The notes beneath the pieces were generated by a model. It was not told the origin of the DNA and did not search any database. It was given only the letters and a program-made list of their open reading frames with translations. Below, piece after piece: positions 20,081 through 30,423 of a stretch of 33,459 nt of DNA. Within the stretch, counting starts at the first letter, position 1, and the number at the start of each line of letters is the position of its first letter. This DNA comes from Girardia tigrina (Eukaryota; Platyhelminthes; Tricladida; Dugesiidae): positions 10,754 through 44,212 of the forward strand of contig MQRK01216696.1 of the NCBI GenBank assembly GCA_001938485.1. The letters are read 5' to 3'. A program made the position numbers and the translations under genes.

Positions 20081-21116
20081 AGGGATCTTAATAGGTGTGG
20101 ATATCATAAGTAAATTGGGCGGCGTGAAAATTAATAAGGGTGTTATTGAGTTCGGTGAAGAGGAAATTAAAGGGATAGATAGTAGCTTGAGTTGTACTGC
20201 ATCGGATGCGCCTCTTGTTAGTATAAAAAAGCATAATTTTGAAATTGAGTTTAGGGAAAATTGGTCGATTAAATGGAATTGGAAAAGTGAGGCTCCGAGT
20301 TATCTTCCTAATCGTCAGTCAGTTTTTAAGCACAACAAATTAAAAGATGTTGCAACGTTGAAAATTTTAGACGGTTGGGTAGAAAAGGGTTATCTAATCG
20401 AGTACAATGAGGAAGAAATGGGTAAATCGATAGGATCCATACCGATATTTTGAATATTACAGGCTAATAAGTCCAAGATAAGACCCATTTTTGATTTTAG
20501 AAAATTAAACAATTATGTGAACGTTTATAGTGGTTCTGCGGACATATGTTTAGAAAAGCTCCGCGATTGGCGACGTAGGGGTTTGACTTTTTCAATGCTT
20601 GATTTGTCAGAGGCGTACATACAGATTCATGTTCATAAGGACATGTGGCGTTACCAATCTTGTATCATTAATAACAAGAAATATGCTTTAACTAGGATGG
20701 GTGTTGTTTTAAACATTGCACCAACTATAATGACCGAAATCGTCAGGTGGATTCTGAATTTTGACACCAGGATACTTGAAAATACTGACTCTTATATTGA
20801 TGATATTTATGTAAATGAAAGTTTCACTTCTGTTGAAGAAGTAGAAAAAGTGGTCAATAACTTCGGTCTCAAATGTAAGAAACCGGAAAATCTGTCACAA
20901 GCCAACGAAGTTCGAGTTTTAGGAATGAAAGTCTTTAAAGACCAACATGTAGTGAGATGGAAGAGGGACAATCAGGTAAGGGATGAGCTGGACGTGGAAT
21001 CAATTTCACGTCGCGAGTTATATTCGTTATGTGGACAATTAGTAGAAATACACCCGGTAGCTAATTGGCTACGTCCGTCATGTTCATATCTTAAACGACT
21101 TAGTGAGGGAAGGTGA
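20058..21116 (+). pseudogene. TE2 reverse transcriptase
   Basis: One frame with a single in-frame TGA (20451-20453). RT blocks in order are KIRPIFDFRKLNNYV, FSMLDLSEAYIQI (first catalytic D), LTRMGVVLNIAPTIM and SYIDDIYVNES (Y-x-D-D), followed by KCKKPENL and VRVLGMKV of the thumb side. Both catalytic aspartate motifs are intact. The domain would synthesise element cDNA in cytoplasmic particles. A second TGA at 21114-21116 separates it from RNase H in the same frame. Both TGAs lie where related proteins plausibly carry Trp. Confidence 0.88.
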
Positions 21117-21773
21117 GATGAAAAGATAGACGAGGAATTATTCGAGAAGATTAAATGGGTTTTAAAGACAGTGAGGGAGAGTGATCCTTGCAGAGGTTTA
21201 TGGGCTATTGATGACTGCAGGGAAGGTATTATATGGTGCGACGCAAGTTCAATAGTCATTGGTGCGGCGTTAGAAGTCAAAGGGAACATAATTGAGGACG
21301 CATCATGGTTGAGAAAAACTGATGATTCTAGACATATTAATGTAGCAGAACTAGAAGCAGTTGTAAAGGGTTTAAACTTATGTGTGAAATGGGGTTTAAG
21401 GAGCGTGATAGTAAAATCGGATAATAAGTCATTAGTTTCGTGGGTCAAGATGTCAAGAATGTCAATCCATCGATCCGGCACCCGTAAAATGGAAAACAAA
21501 GTACAATCAACAACAATCTCAGATCGTGAAAAATTAAATACCAAGGCTTCATCTGAGCTTTTAATAAAACGAAGACTGTCGATGATCAAGGAGCTGTGTC
21601 AGGAGTATGAGATCGAGTTGAAGATAGAGTTTGTTTATAGCGAAGCTAACAAGGCAGATGAGTTGACAAGAATCCCAAAACAATTAAAAAGAAGCAATTG
21701 TTTTTTATCTGTTACGGACGATCTACTCAAGCTGCAGCAACTTCATGATAAGTGTCATTTAGGCGCAAACTGA
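21117..21773 (+). pseudogene. TE2 RNase H, carrying a 70-base internal insertion
   Basis: Motifs IWCDASSIVIGAALEV (first acidic residue), HINVAELEAVVKGL (the E), VIVKSDNKSLVSWV (the D) and NKADELTRIPKQLK (last region) give the RNase H fold that degrades RNA in RNA-DNA hybrids. Between VSWV and NTKASSELLIKRRL lies a segment (about 21447-21516) that duplicates 21840-21910 of integrase at nearly identical DNA sequence but read in a different frame. The frame stays open through it. It ends at TGA 21771-21773, after the first histidines of the integrase zinc domain (LHDKCHLG). Confidence 0.8.
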
Positions 21774-22234
21774 ATGCGATATTTATGTGCGAAGCAAGGA
21801 ATAGGTGTGTCAAACGCGGATATCAAGGATCTGATTTCAAGATGTCAAGAATGTCAATCCATCGATCCGGCACCCGTCAAATTGAAAACAAAGTACAGTC
21901 AACAAAAATTTTTAAGCGTAATCGATTGTGGTCCTTCTCGCTTTGCGATATAGAAATTAATTAAGGCTGAAGACATCAAGTCAATTGTCTCAGAATTCTA
22001 AAGTTTGTTCTGTGAACGCGGGTCTCCCAAGGAACTAATTATCGATAATTATACCACATTTCATTCGGTAGAATTCAACAAACTAATGAAAAAATGGAAC
22101 GTTCGTGTCATGTATCGTGCCATCAATCGACCCAACTGCAACGGAATAATAGAAAGGAATCATAGAACAATCAAAAGAATTGCGTCCAGATCAAATATCA
22201 GCATTTTGGAAGCCTTATGGTGGTATAATAACAC
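21774..22234 (+). pseudogene. TE2 integrase, truncated by assembly gap
   Basis: Same frame as RT. CQECQSIDPAPVKLK supplies the CC half of the zinc domain. The segment that should contain the first catalytic aspartate is absent: KTKYSQQK jumps directly to FLSVIDCGPSRFAI. A TAG (21951-21953) and a TAA (21999-22001) follow. The remaining core keeps LIIDNYTTFHS and CNGIIERNHRTIKR with 35 residues between D and E (DD35E). The C-terminus lies in the N gap. Confidence 0.82.
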
Positions 22235-22689
22235 NNNNNNNNNNNNNNNNNNNNNNNNNNNNNNNNNNNNNNNNNNNNNNNNNNNNNNNNNNNNNNNNNN
22301 NNNNNNNNNNNNNNNNNNNNNNNNNNNNNNNNNNNNNNNNNNNNNNNNNNNNNNNNNNNNNNNNNNNNNNNNNNNNNNNNNNNNNNNNNNNNNNNNNNNN
22401 NNNNNNNNNNNNNNNNNNNNNNNNNNNNNNNNNNNNNNNNNNNNNNNNNNNNNNNNNNNNNNNNNNNNNNNNNNNNNNNNNNNNNNNNNNNNNNNNNNNN
22501 NNNNNNNNNNNNNNNNNNNNNNNNNNNNNNNNNNNNNNNNNNNNNNNNNNNNNNNNNNNNNNNNNNNNNNNNNNNNNNNNNNNNNNNNNNNNNNNNNNNN
22601 NNNNNNNNNNNNNNNNNNNNNNNNNNNNNNNNNNNNNNNNNNNNNNNNNNNNNNNNNNNNNNNNNNNNNNNNNNNNNNNNNNNNNNNNN
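22235..22689. other. Assembly gap (455 Ns)
   Basis: Continuous run of N covering the end of TE2 integrase up to GGAG before the right LTR. The two TE2 LTRs may have complicated assembly here. Confidence 1.
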
Positions 22690-22693
22690 GGAG

Positions 22694-22812
22694 TGTTGGA
22701 TATTAGATATTTTAATTATTTGAAATATTTAATATTTACTTTTTTGATAAATATTTTGTTTAAATATTATCAATTAAACAGTGTTTTGAAAATAAACTTT
22801 TCGCGTGTTACA
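22694..22812 (+). repeat. Right LTR of TE2
   Basis: 119 bases nearly identical to 18942-19060, followed by the target duplication GTTAA at 22813-22817. Confidence 0.95.
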
Positions 22813-22817
22813 GTTAA

Positions 22818-23692
22818 TTTTCGAATTCAAATCTTAAACAATTTTTTATCTGTTTACCAATCTTACATATACCACCACATTCTCATCATCAAACGCTAAT
22901 TGGGTACCCTTCTTTGACTGACTGATTTAATCATTGATCGTTGTGTTATAGACAGCTATTGTCATAAATCTGACGCAGAATTTTTTCCCTTTTCATAATT
23001 TAAAACTAAAAACTTTACAAAGCTTCGATAATCTACGGGATGCGATATCACATAAGGAAAATTCGAAATTAAACAAGTATTTAAGGAAAAATTGCAAGCG
23101 TAAAGATGATTTTTCTATTATATTGTTTCCTGTTATAGTTTGAGTATCCAAGTTTAAATGCTTTTATGGATCGGTTTTCTTTTTATTGTAACTTACGTAT
23201 TATTTTGTTTTAAAAAACTTAAAGATTTATTTTTAAATTTTCTAGAATATGGAAAATGTAATCTTGCTAACCATACCGTTTAATTAAAATTTACATAGAA
23301 ATAATATTTATTACTTGCATCTTTTAAAAGGTAAAATCAGTTAGAATTTTTTACCGAGAAAATTATAATTTATAATAATGAGGTTTGAATCTATAAATTA
23401 ATCTAAAAAAAGTTTCCTATTTTCCAATTCGTAATTTATTGAATTTTAATGGACACTTATTTGCCTTTATTTATAAATCTATGTTATATTTGTATAAGAA
23501 TAAATATTATGAATTTAATTATATGATCAATCATTTTATTCACATAATTTATGCAATGTTTATATTAAGTTATTTTTTAAATAAATGTTTTAGCAAGACG
23601 CTGTCAAATTAATAATGATTTATTTCTATTATCATGTATAATATTAAAATTTTGTACTATGAAAATAAATATTATAATTTCTCATAATGCAG
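22818..23692. other. AT-rich DNA upstream of an exon, probably intronic
   Basis: No coding stretch or repeat end was identified. It ends in a pyrimidine-rich acceptor, TTTCTCATAATGCAG (23678-23692). Confidence 0.5.
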
Positions 23693-23915
23693 AGCAATCT
23701 TGATGAAGATGATGTGGAAACAGAAGGCGCTCCATATACTTTAAGTACTCCTCTTCGAAGTTGTTCAGGATCTCCAGATACCAGAAATTTGGGGATGGAT
23801 ATACCTAGCTTAAATAATCGTCGGACATTAGCTTTAATTGATCAAAAACGTCAAAAGCATTTTGCAGATATAGATTGCATTGATAATATTATAGAAGAAG
23901 ACAAATATTTAAAAG
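23693..23915 (+). CDS. Internal exon of an unidentified host gene
   Basis: 223 bases open in one frame, with acceptor TAATGCAG before 23693 and donor AAAAG|GTATTT after 23915. It begins in phase 0 and ends in phase 1. The peptide is acidic at the start (SNLDEDDVETEG), has a Ser/Thr/Pro region (TLSTPLRSCSGSPDTRN), then MDIPSLNNRRTLALIDQKRQ and an acidic end (IDNIIEEDKYLK). Possible phosphosites (STP, SGSP) suggest a regulatory linker. I do not recognise the family. Its phase fits the Prune-like exon ending at 3856, which would make it a C-terminal extension, but an independent gene is equally possible. Confidence 0.6.
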
Positions 23916-25053
23916 GTATTTCATTATGTTTATTTACAAACTTTCATGCCCAAGTCAATTTTTTTAATAAATATTTATAAAATTTAACTTCATATATTTT
24001 ACAGGTTTTTTATGTAAAATTTCGCTCAAAAATACAAATAAAATTAGAGAAACATATCAATTTAAAGAAAACTTAGAAATTACGGGGTGTGCCCAATAAG
24101 TGCCCGGACTAAGTAAGAAAGCAAAATAACAGGAGCATCATATTACAACACAGGAACACTTATCATATAAAGGTACTATTTCTCAACATAAGACCCTTCA
24201 TGAGCCACACACTTCTTTCAACGATCAACCAGTTCCAAGAAAACATTTTTGTAGAAAATTGGTGACTGCTCCTTCAAGAAATCCTTCACGCTTTGACGGA
24301 GATCATCAGCATTTTCAAACTATTTGCCTCTGAAATTTTTTTCATGTTACTAAATAGGTAAAAAACACTGTAATCCGAACTGTATGGAGGATGATCCAGC
24401 AACACAAATCCACTTTTCGAAATTGTTTCCATTGTTTCAGCACTTTTGTGAATAGGAGCATTATCTTGTAATAGTTACAGTGAATAGCCACGCAACTTTC
24501 GTCGACCACGTCTGGTTCCCCGAAAAATGCGCGCACCGACAAAAGCGCGCACGAAAAATGTACTAAAAGGGGATTGAAAAACTTTTTTCAATTACTTAAT
24601 ATTTAAGATATTTTGGAAATAGATTTTTTCGAAAATTTTATATTATTATTTACTTATTGCTAAATATATTTTGAGTCATTGTCAAATTATAAGTATTAGA
24701 TTTTATTGTAAGGATTTATTTAAAATATATTAGAAATAATTAATGCCAATGTTAATTTAATATACTGAACAAAAGATTAAAAAAACACAAATTTATTATC
24801 AATTAAACAATTATCTGAAAGAGACAATCTAAATGTCAATATTAAGAGCTACTGCGTGCAAATACTCCTTAAAATCACGTCCATTATAAGTAGGAATAAT
24901 TGCAGCAAGATGTTTGGATAATTGTACATACTTCGATTTGCTGGCTGTTTGAGTAGAAATTCCAATAAATATACGACTTATAGTTTACTCTGTTAAGTCT
25001 TTGTTCACTACGGAAATTATAAAATTTATAGATATTTTTGAATTATAAAATTA

Positions 25054-26159
25054 TAGGGTATTGCATTTCTATATTACACACAAAAAAATAAAAAAAAAGT
25101 ATACAAATTCTTTTATTTTATATGTATTATATAAAATCTAGTCTCTGCCTTTCTTTCTCAACCCATCTGAGCATATTATCATAAAATCCTAGACAGGGAG
25201 CTCTAAAATCACTCATAAGAACAGAGTCAAGATCAACTTCGACAGTATTTGTGGGGTTACGTATAGCATTAAAACGGGCTTTAATCATCGAAAAAAATTC
25301 CTCGATCTGATTCAGTTGAGGATAGTAGGGAGTAAGGTACATATACGTAATACCTAATTCCCCTAACCTGGCGATAGTTATTCGCGTATGGTGAAACCTC
25401 GCGTTGTCCATGATTAGAATCTTCTCCGGGTTAGACCTAAAGTAGGCAGCTAGGTGACTCTCGAGGAATTCATTAAAAACTCAGAGTTATAAGCACCCCG
25501 ACGCTTTTCATACGCGCCCAGTCCTTCATAAGAGATAACACAGAGGCAGCTGAAGTTTGTGCCTCTATTTGCAGGAACCTGCCTGTATGCTTTAATCGAA
25601 GTATTAAATCCTTCTTTTCCTCTGTAAGCGTTTTCCTTTCTTTTCTTACCATGGTATTTGGGTTATGAAGTGGGAGTTTCCGTGGGGGTTCCCATTTGCA
25701 AAAAAACAAGGAAAAGACAGAATCGGATACAAAATTTATTTATCACAAAATAAATTTTACGCGATTTTTCGGCAGTTCGCTCACGGTTAAAAATGTCTAA
25801 ATTGGTTTGAATTTGTGACACTCGAATTATCTCCGTTGAAACATTAAAACAATTGTTTTCGTTTTTTTTATTTACATATTTAATTTCATGTGGAAAAATT
25901 CTTGGGTCGATTGATCCCGATATTCTTTGTGAAAAAAAACTTGTGGGAATTTTAATTTTGTAATTATTAAATAGTTTTGCGACAAGAAAAAAATAAAAGA
26001 AATTTAAATTACATTTAAATAATATTTAAATTTGTGAAAATTTTAGCGTGGTTTGATTTTTTGTTGGAAATGTTCACTACAGGGTAAATAAAAAATATTT
26101 TCAATTTTTGTGTGTAATATAGAAATGCAAGGGGTGTAATATAGAAATGCAATACTCTG
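25054..26159 (-). mobile_element. Innermost element Y, Tc1/IS630-type, internally deleted
   Basis: Ends GGGTATTGCATTTCTATATT (left) and its complement at the right, flanked by TA (25052-25053, 26160-26161). The right end carries a second copy of the 17-base string TGCATTTCTATATTACA. Removing Y rejoins a sequence that matches the element X repeat at 26331-26360, proving the insertion. It carries one transposase gene missing its middle. Confidence 0.75.
25127..25652 (-). pseudogene. Transposase of element Y (DD34E), first catalytic Asp deleted
   Basis: ATG at 25650-25652 starts MVRKERKTLTEEKKDLIL, a short helix-turn-helix N-terminus, which ends near 25473. The following segment in another frame reads FLESHLAAYFRSNPEKIL, IMDNARFHHTRITIARL (second D) and TPYYPQLNQIEEFFSMIK (E), with 34 residues between D and E. 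The DDE_3-type C-terminus runs on to a stop at 25127. The region with the first D is missing, so this is an internally deleted derivative needing a helper. Confidence 0.8.
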
Positions 26160-26556
26160 TAATAGATTTTTTCAAAATTATTATTATTATTTACTTAGTA
26201 CTAAAAATATTTTTGAATTAAATTAAATAAATTTTATAATTCAATTTGGTAAAAATAATTTTGAATTATAAAATTTATAAATGGTTTTCAAAATTTTTAT
26301 TATTATTTACTTATTGCTAAAAATAATTTTGAATTATAAACTTAATAGATTTATTCAAAAATTTATATATATTTTTGAATTACAAAAATTTATAGATAAT
26401 ATCTTTAATATTAAGTAATTAAAAAAAGTTTTGCAATCTCCTTTTAGCGCATTTGTCGCGCGCGCTTTTGTCGGTACGCGCATTTGTCGGGTTACCACCA
26501 CATCTTCACTTCTGAATAAAATCACTATAGCACGTGTAGTTTGTGTGAACACATTT

Positions 26557-26904
26557 TCAAGTAAAATCGACTAATAAGACACCAGTGTAATTCCAGGAAA
26601 TGCTCCGCCTCGCGGATTTCCGATGGGATGTGCCAGATCGGAGCTTCTTAGAAACAGATTCACCCGGAAATTTCCAATCAGCTGATTCTCTTTTAGACTC
26701 TGGAAGATACAATGACAATGGTGTTTCATCCTCAGTGATGATATTCTTCAAGGAATACGCTCCATGCTCATCAAAGAGGCGAAGATTTGCTGAGCTGCAT
26801 TCCAGCCTGTTTTGACACATCTCAATGGTGAGGAAGCATGGAACGAATCTGAATGCCAATTTCCGAATTCCAAAATCACTCAAAATGGTTCCCGCGCTTC
26901 CTTT
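26557..26904 (-). pseudogene. Mariner transposase, central segment with first catalytic Asp
   Basis: Reads NVSKGSAGTILSDFGIRK, then KNIITEDETPLSLYLPES, ESADWKFPGESVSKKLRS and NYTGVLLVDF, in the order of the mariner helix-turn-helix end and first catalytic block (usually TGDETW; here TEDETP). The reading breaks after VDFT. The second aspartate region lies beyond the nested element at about 24380-24510. Confidence 0.8.
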
Positions 26905-27395
26905 ACTCACATTCAATATCTAGGACAGCTTTCTTGTGGTAATTCGTCGCTCCTCCCTCACAATCCTGGCACACTCTGTTTTTTTTCGTTAGAAATTTCA
27001 TATGGGCACCCACACTTTTCATCATGAAACACTGATTCTCACCCATGTCTAAACTGACTAATCCAATGATAGGTGGTAGTGCGTGAATGGAAAGTATTCC
27101 CATAAGTTTCCATCAACTGAATTAATTTTTTTTCATTCTTCTCAACTCGCAAAATGAAGAATTTTATTACATTGCGATGTAGCATGACTCGGGTAAAATT
27201 TTGAAATGACTCTCTGCAAAACAAATAAAGAATAATTCAATAAAACAAAATATATACTAATAATCTATCATTATTTATGAAAGTCATGATAACAAAAATA
27301 ATTATTAAAAAAATTTCTATCATAGGTAGTCCGGTACTTATTGGGCACACCACGTAGATTTAAAAAAAATACACAAACAATTATTTATTTTACAG

Positions 27396-27436
27396 ATTCT
27401 TTTCAACTGCGACATAAGCCAAAAGTTAACGATTAG
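27396..27436 (+). CDS. Possible alternative terminal exon of the host gene
   Basis: Follows a good acceptor (TTTATTTTACAG) and in phase 1 reads DSFQLRHKPKVND before TAG 27434-27436. It is phase-compatible with the donor after 23915, where G + AT restores an Asp codon. It competes with the exon at 30424, which uses the same phase. It is short, so chance is possible. Confidence 0.25.
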
Positions 27437-27582
27437 CAAATCATCAGTGCATTGTTTTTCGTGAGTCACAAATTTTATCCGAACCAAGTATATCTTGTTC
27501 AACCTCTACATGGTAAATTATGTGAATCGCATGGATTCTTTAATATTCATTAGGAATAAAATAATTTTTTATTGGTCTAAAA

Positions 27583-28600
27583 CAGGGGTCTCCAAACTTT
27601 TTTCTACGCAGGCCTGATGGAGCATTTGAAGATAGTCCCGCTGGTCACATATATAAATTATCGTATTAAAAACGTATAATCAGTGAATACAAAGATAAAT
27701 GATAAGTTTCTTAATAATATGAACTTATAAAGTTATAATTGTAATTACATTATAGTGAACATTTTTAAAATATACTCAAAACAATAACATTAAATTCAAT
27801 TTAATAATTATTTTAAAAAAAATTGGACGATTAGCGGTAGGTCTAACTAGTGAGAATGGTATAACTGTTGTTGGTTTTGTAAAATATCTGAGTAATCCGG
27901 TTGAATCTTCGAAGCACTAATTATAAGTAAGGATTTTAAATGTGAGTCTGACAAAGAAGTTCTGTATTTTGATTTGATATACTTCATTTTAGAAAAAAAT
28001 TTGTTCGCAAAGGTAAGTCATGTCAAATATAGAAATAAATTGACAAGCAATTTTTTTTAAATTTGGAAATTGATCCAAATTCAAATTTTTATAAAAATCA
28101 ATCAAGTTTTCTTACTTATATTTTTAATACGTTCATCTGCATGCAGTTCAATTACTTCCATTTGAAAATGGGTTTGAATATTTCCAATATCACAATCGAA
28201 CGGATTTTGAAAAAACCTTATTTCTACAGCATTAGGATCCAGCTCAGCAAAACGTTTCCAAAATTGTGTTTTCATGTCTTCGATAAATATATTTGCGAAA
28301 AGCAAAGAAAATGTCTCTTCGCACGTTTTATGCAATTTCAACACTTTAGACTCTTAAACAATCCAAACTGGATTGCGGTAGGACATCATCAGAAATATTC
28401 TAGAATTATAGTTTTAGCTGGAATATGGGTAGAAAAATCATTAGTCCTTGCTTTTTCAATATTTGTAATGTCAAGGGAAAACGTGTTTAGTTTTTCTACA
28501 GACATTCTTGTTTTACTACTTTGATTATGTTCGACAAAATATATTTTTTCGACAAGATCGAACTCCACCACATTAAAAGTTTTCTGCTTAATAAATTAAA
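27583..28600 (-). mobile_element. hAT-type transposon, transposase 3' part
   Basis: The end CAGGGGTCTCCAAACTTTTT is the characteristic hAT terminal sequence, and GTCTAAAA (27575-27582) would be one copy of an 8-bp target duplication. The transposase reads inward on the minus strand. Near 28344-28105 it gives KTQFWKRFAELDPNAVEI, FFQNPFDCDIGNI and THFQMEVIELHADERIKN. Near 28010-27860 it gives KYIKSKYRTSLSDSHLKS and IQPDYSDIL, the hAT C-terminal dimerisation region. Stops separate the parts. The opposite end was not found. Confidence 0.75.
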
Positions 28601-28620
28601 GTTAACCTTGCATAGAAAAT

Positions 28621-28840
28621 GAATCGATGAAATAAGTACCGCAGAATGGCCATCATATACACAGGATCTGACCCCATTTTACGTTTTTTCCGTTGTGGAA
28701 ATATCAAATTTCTTATGTACCAAAATCAACAATACATTCTTGATGATTTGAAGTATTCAATAAAAGCTGAATGTCAAAACATAACCACTGAAACCATCAA
28801 AAGAATCGACAATTTCAAAAAGTTTGGTTTCAGTAGATAA
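28621..28840 (+). pseudogene. C-terminal fragment of a mariner/Tc1-type transposase
   Basis: Frame 1 gives AEWPSYTQDLTPF (compare 'EWPxRSPDLTPxDFFLWG'). After a one-base shift come RFFRCGNIKFLMYQNQQY, ILDDLKYSIKAECQNITT and IDNFKKFGFSR, ending at a stop at 28840. It matches the end of transposases that finish with 'I..ACxxIxxExLxxVxxNFxKR'. It is a different lineage from the mariners at 24083 and 29087 and opposite in orientation to the adjoining hAT. Confidence 0.65.
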
Positions 28841-29086
28841 TTTGAACATCTATTAATATTATGATGGATTAAAAGTGTTTCTTTTTTGTTTCTAAAAACA
28901 TAAAAGACTACTGGAGCATCTTAGTAAACATCTTATTCTGAGTTGGCCATTAAAGTTAAATTAGAGAATTGAGAGTGAAATTAAATTGTACTCATTCGTA
29001 AAAAGTTAAGAAATATTGAAAAATGAAAAATATAACAAATAACGAATATGTTGTCTTTATTTTATCGAAAATCTTGATGAACTATA

Positions 29087-30335
29087 CGTCGTGCGTTCTA
29101 TAACCACTCGAACTAACAAAGAAAAAAAATTCCAAAAAGGGCCATTTTATAACACAACAAACTTAACGTATGTAGGCATCATTTTTCAACATAATGTCGA
29201 TTTCGCTCCACACAATTACTCCAACGAATAATAAACTCAGAAAACACACAAATTCTGGTGGACATGCGGTGAAGAAATCCTCAATGGACACCTTAAAATC
29301 GTTTTTAGATTCAAACTTGGGGCCTCTCAAATGCTTCTTTAGCTATCCGAAGAGGTAAAAATCACTCGATGCCAAATCTTAGCTTTATGGCGGTTTATCC
29401 ATAAGCCTTTAATTGTGGCCCGAGAAATGCTTGCTATGTGCACTAGCGTATTGTCATTGAGAAACCATAATTTTGTGTTCTTCTGCTTCCGCCTATTCTT
29501 TCTTTCGATTGACACGAGTTGGCTGTAATATGCAGTGTAGATGGTGATGCTTTTATCTGCGAAATTCATGAGAATAATACCTTTATAATATCAGAAAATG
29601 GAAAGCATCATAACTCGTCCATGACTTGTCCCCGTTCTCATCTTCAAAGATGGTTTCTATCCAGACAGTTTCCAATCTGTTGACTCACGCTTTTCTTCCT
29701 GTAAATATATACTGAGTAGGGTTTCATCCTCAATAATTCAATTTTCCAGGAAAGTCTCACCATGCTGATTCCACATGTTCAAGTTCTTCAAGCGATTTCG
29801 CATTATTTCAGCAGTCAAGAAGCCGCGTAGAATCTGGAGCACAGTTTTCTGATACTCATATATTTCAATTTGACGTGGGCTGTACCAACACTGATGTTGA
29901 GCACTTTCATGATAATTCGTCACTCTTCTTGGACGATCTCCAATTTTTCATCAACTGTGTCAAAAATTTCTTATAGTCAACCTGATTTTTCTTGATCGAA
30001 AACGGAGGTTCGACCACTTTTAAACTATCTGACCCAATATTTAACAGTAGTCAGAAATGGGGAGTCATGTAGGTAAGTTGACTGCAAAAGATATTAGATG
30101 TCACTGCACGTATTCTTCTGCAACTCACAGAACTTGATAACGCTGCGGTATTCGACATATGAAATCATCACACAGACGAAAATTCAAAATGTCAGAATAA
30201 AAATTTTAATGCATTTGATAAAATAAAACAATTATTGAAATTAAAATTTATATTACTTTATTTAATCACACAAACAAACAAAAATCTTCTATTACATTTT
30301 TTACCTTAGATCAGGTACATATTGAACCTACCACG
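29087..30335 (-). mobile_element. Mariner, near full length (1.25 kb), degenerate
   Basis: The left end CGTCGTGCGTTCTATAACC and the complement of the right end CGTGGTAGGTTCAATATG are diverged inverted repeats. TA flanks the left (29085-29086), with TG where TA is expected at the right. The minus strand holds VLQILRGFLTAEIMRNRL, IEDETLLSIYLQEEKR (first D, near 29720) and KLWFLNDNTLVHIASISR (second D, near 29450) in broken frames. Size and order fit a complete but dead mariner. Confidence 0.8.
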
Positions 30336-30423
30336 TGCTTATGGAAAAGTAGAATTTTTCACTATATAAACTCAGATTTTATTTATTCTTTTATCAAAAT
30401 TTAGAAATAATTTTATTATTTAG

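Larger units (their letters stand above)
18942..22812 (+). mobile_element. LTR retrotransposon TE2 (gag-pro-RT-RH-int), degenerate
   Basis: Nearly identical 119-base LTRs at 18942-19060 and 22694-22812, flanked by the 5-bp target duplication GTTAA (18937-18941 and 22813-22817). The domain order protease, RT, RNase H, integrase is the Ty3/gypsy order. LTR near-identity (one visible difference, AAAAAA/AAATAA) indicates recent insertion, yet pol carries several stops, so a defective copy was probably mobilised or it decayed fast. A 455-base N gap (22235-22689) removes the end of integrase. Confidence 0.93.
24519..26491. mobile_element. Nested element X with ~95-bp inverted repeats made of GCGC-rich boxes
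   Basis: The ends match as inverted repeats for about 95 bases. The right end (as complement) reads CCCGACAAATGCGCG, CCGACAAAAGCGCGC and CGACAAATGCGC, three tandem versions of one box. The left end has the same three with substitutions (CCCGAAAAATGCGCG and so on). It lies inside the mariner transposase gene, dividing VVVT from RGRRKL. Subterminal AT repeats (TTATTATTTACTTATTGCTA type) occur at about 24640, 26180 and 26295. Without the inner element Y it is about 865 bases with no coding capacity, so it is probably non-autonomous. The target duplication is unclear (AA or TAA/GAA). Confidence 0.75.
24083..27354 (-). mobile_element. Mariner (about 1.3 kb) hosting a nested insertion
   Basis: Inverted ends: CGGGGTGTGCCCAATAAG on the left, and CGTGGTGTGCCCAATAAG as the complement of the right. 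TA duplications lie at 24081-24082 and 27355-27356. Subtracting the nested block 24519-26491 leaves about 1.3 kb, the usual mariner size. The transposase is on the minus strand in several frames: an N-terminal HTH region (NVIKFFILRVEKNEKKLI, near 27180), IITEDETPLSLYLPES (first D, near 26740), then after the nested block RGRRKLRGYSL, LLQDNAPIHKSAET (second D) and LLDHPPYSSD near 24380-24490. Stops and shifts abolish function. Confidence 0.88.

Noticed and set aside
19730-21116. UGA or UAA reassigned in this genome
   Set aside because: TGG is used normally for Trp, host exons show no in-frame TGA, and TAA/TAG lesions also occur.
20972-21589. 205-residue minus-strand frame
   Set aside because: Lies opposite RT and RNase H of TE2, whose motifs are unmistakable on the + strand.
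22005-22899. Long + strand frames spanning the N gap
   Set aside because: Length comes from Ns; only the integrase part before 22235 is real sequence.
24342-24542. Minus-strand 66-residue frame as a gene
   Set aside because: It crosses the mariner/element X junction and is a chance join of shifted transposase and terminal repeat.
28063-28524. 153-residue + strand frame
   Set aside because: It is the complement of hAT transposase sequence, which is read on the minus strand.
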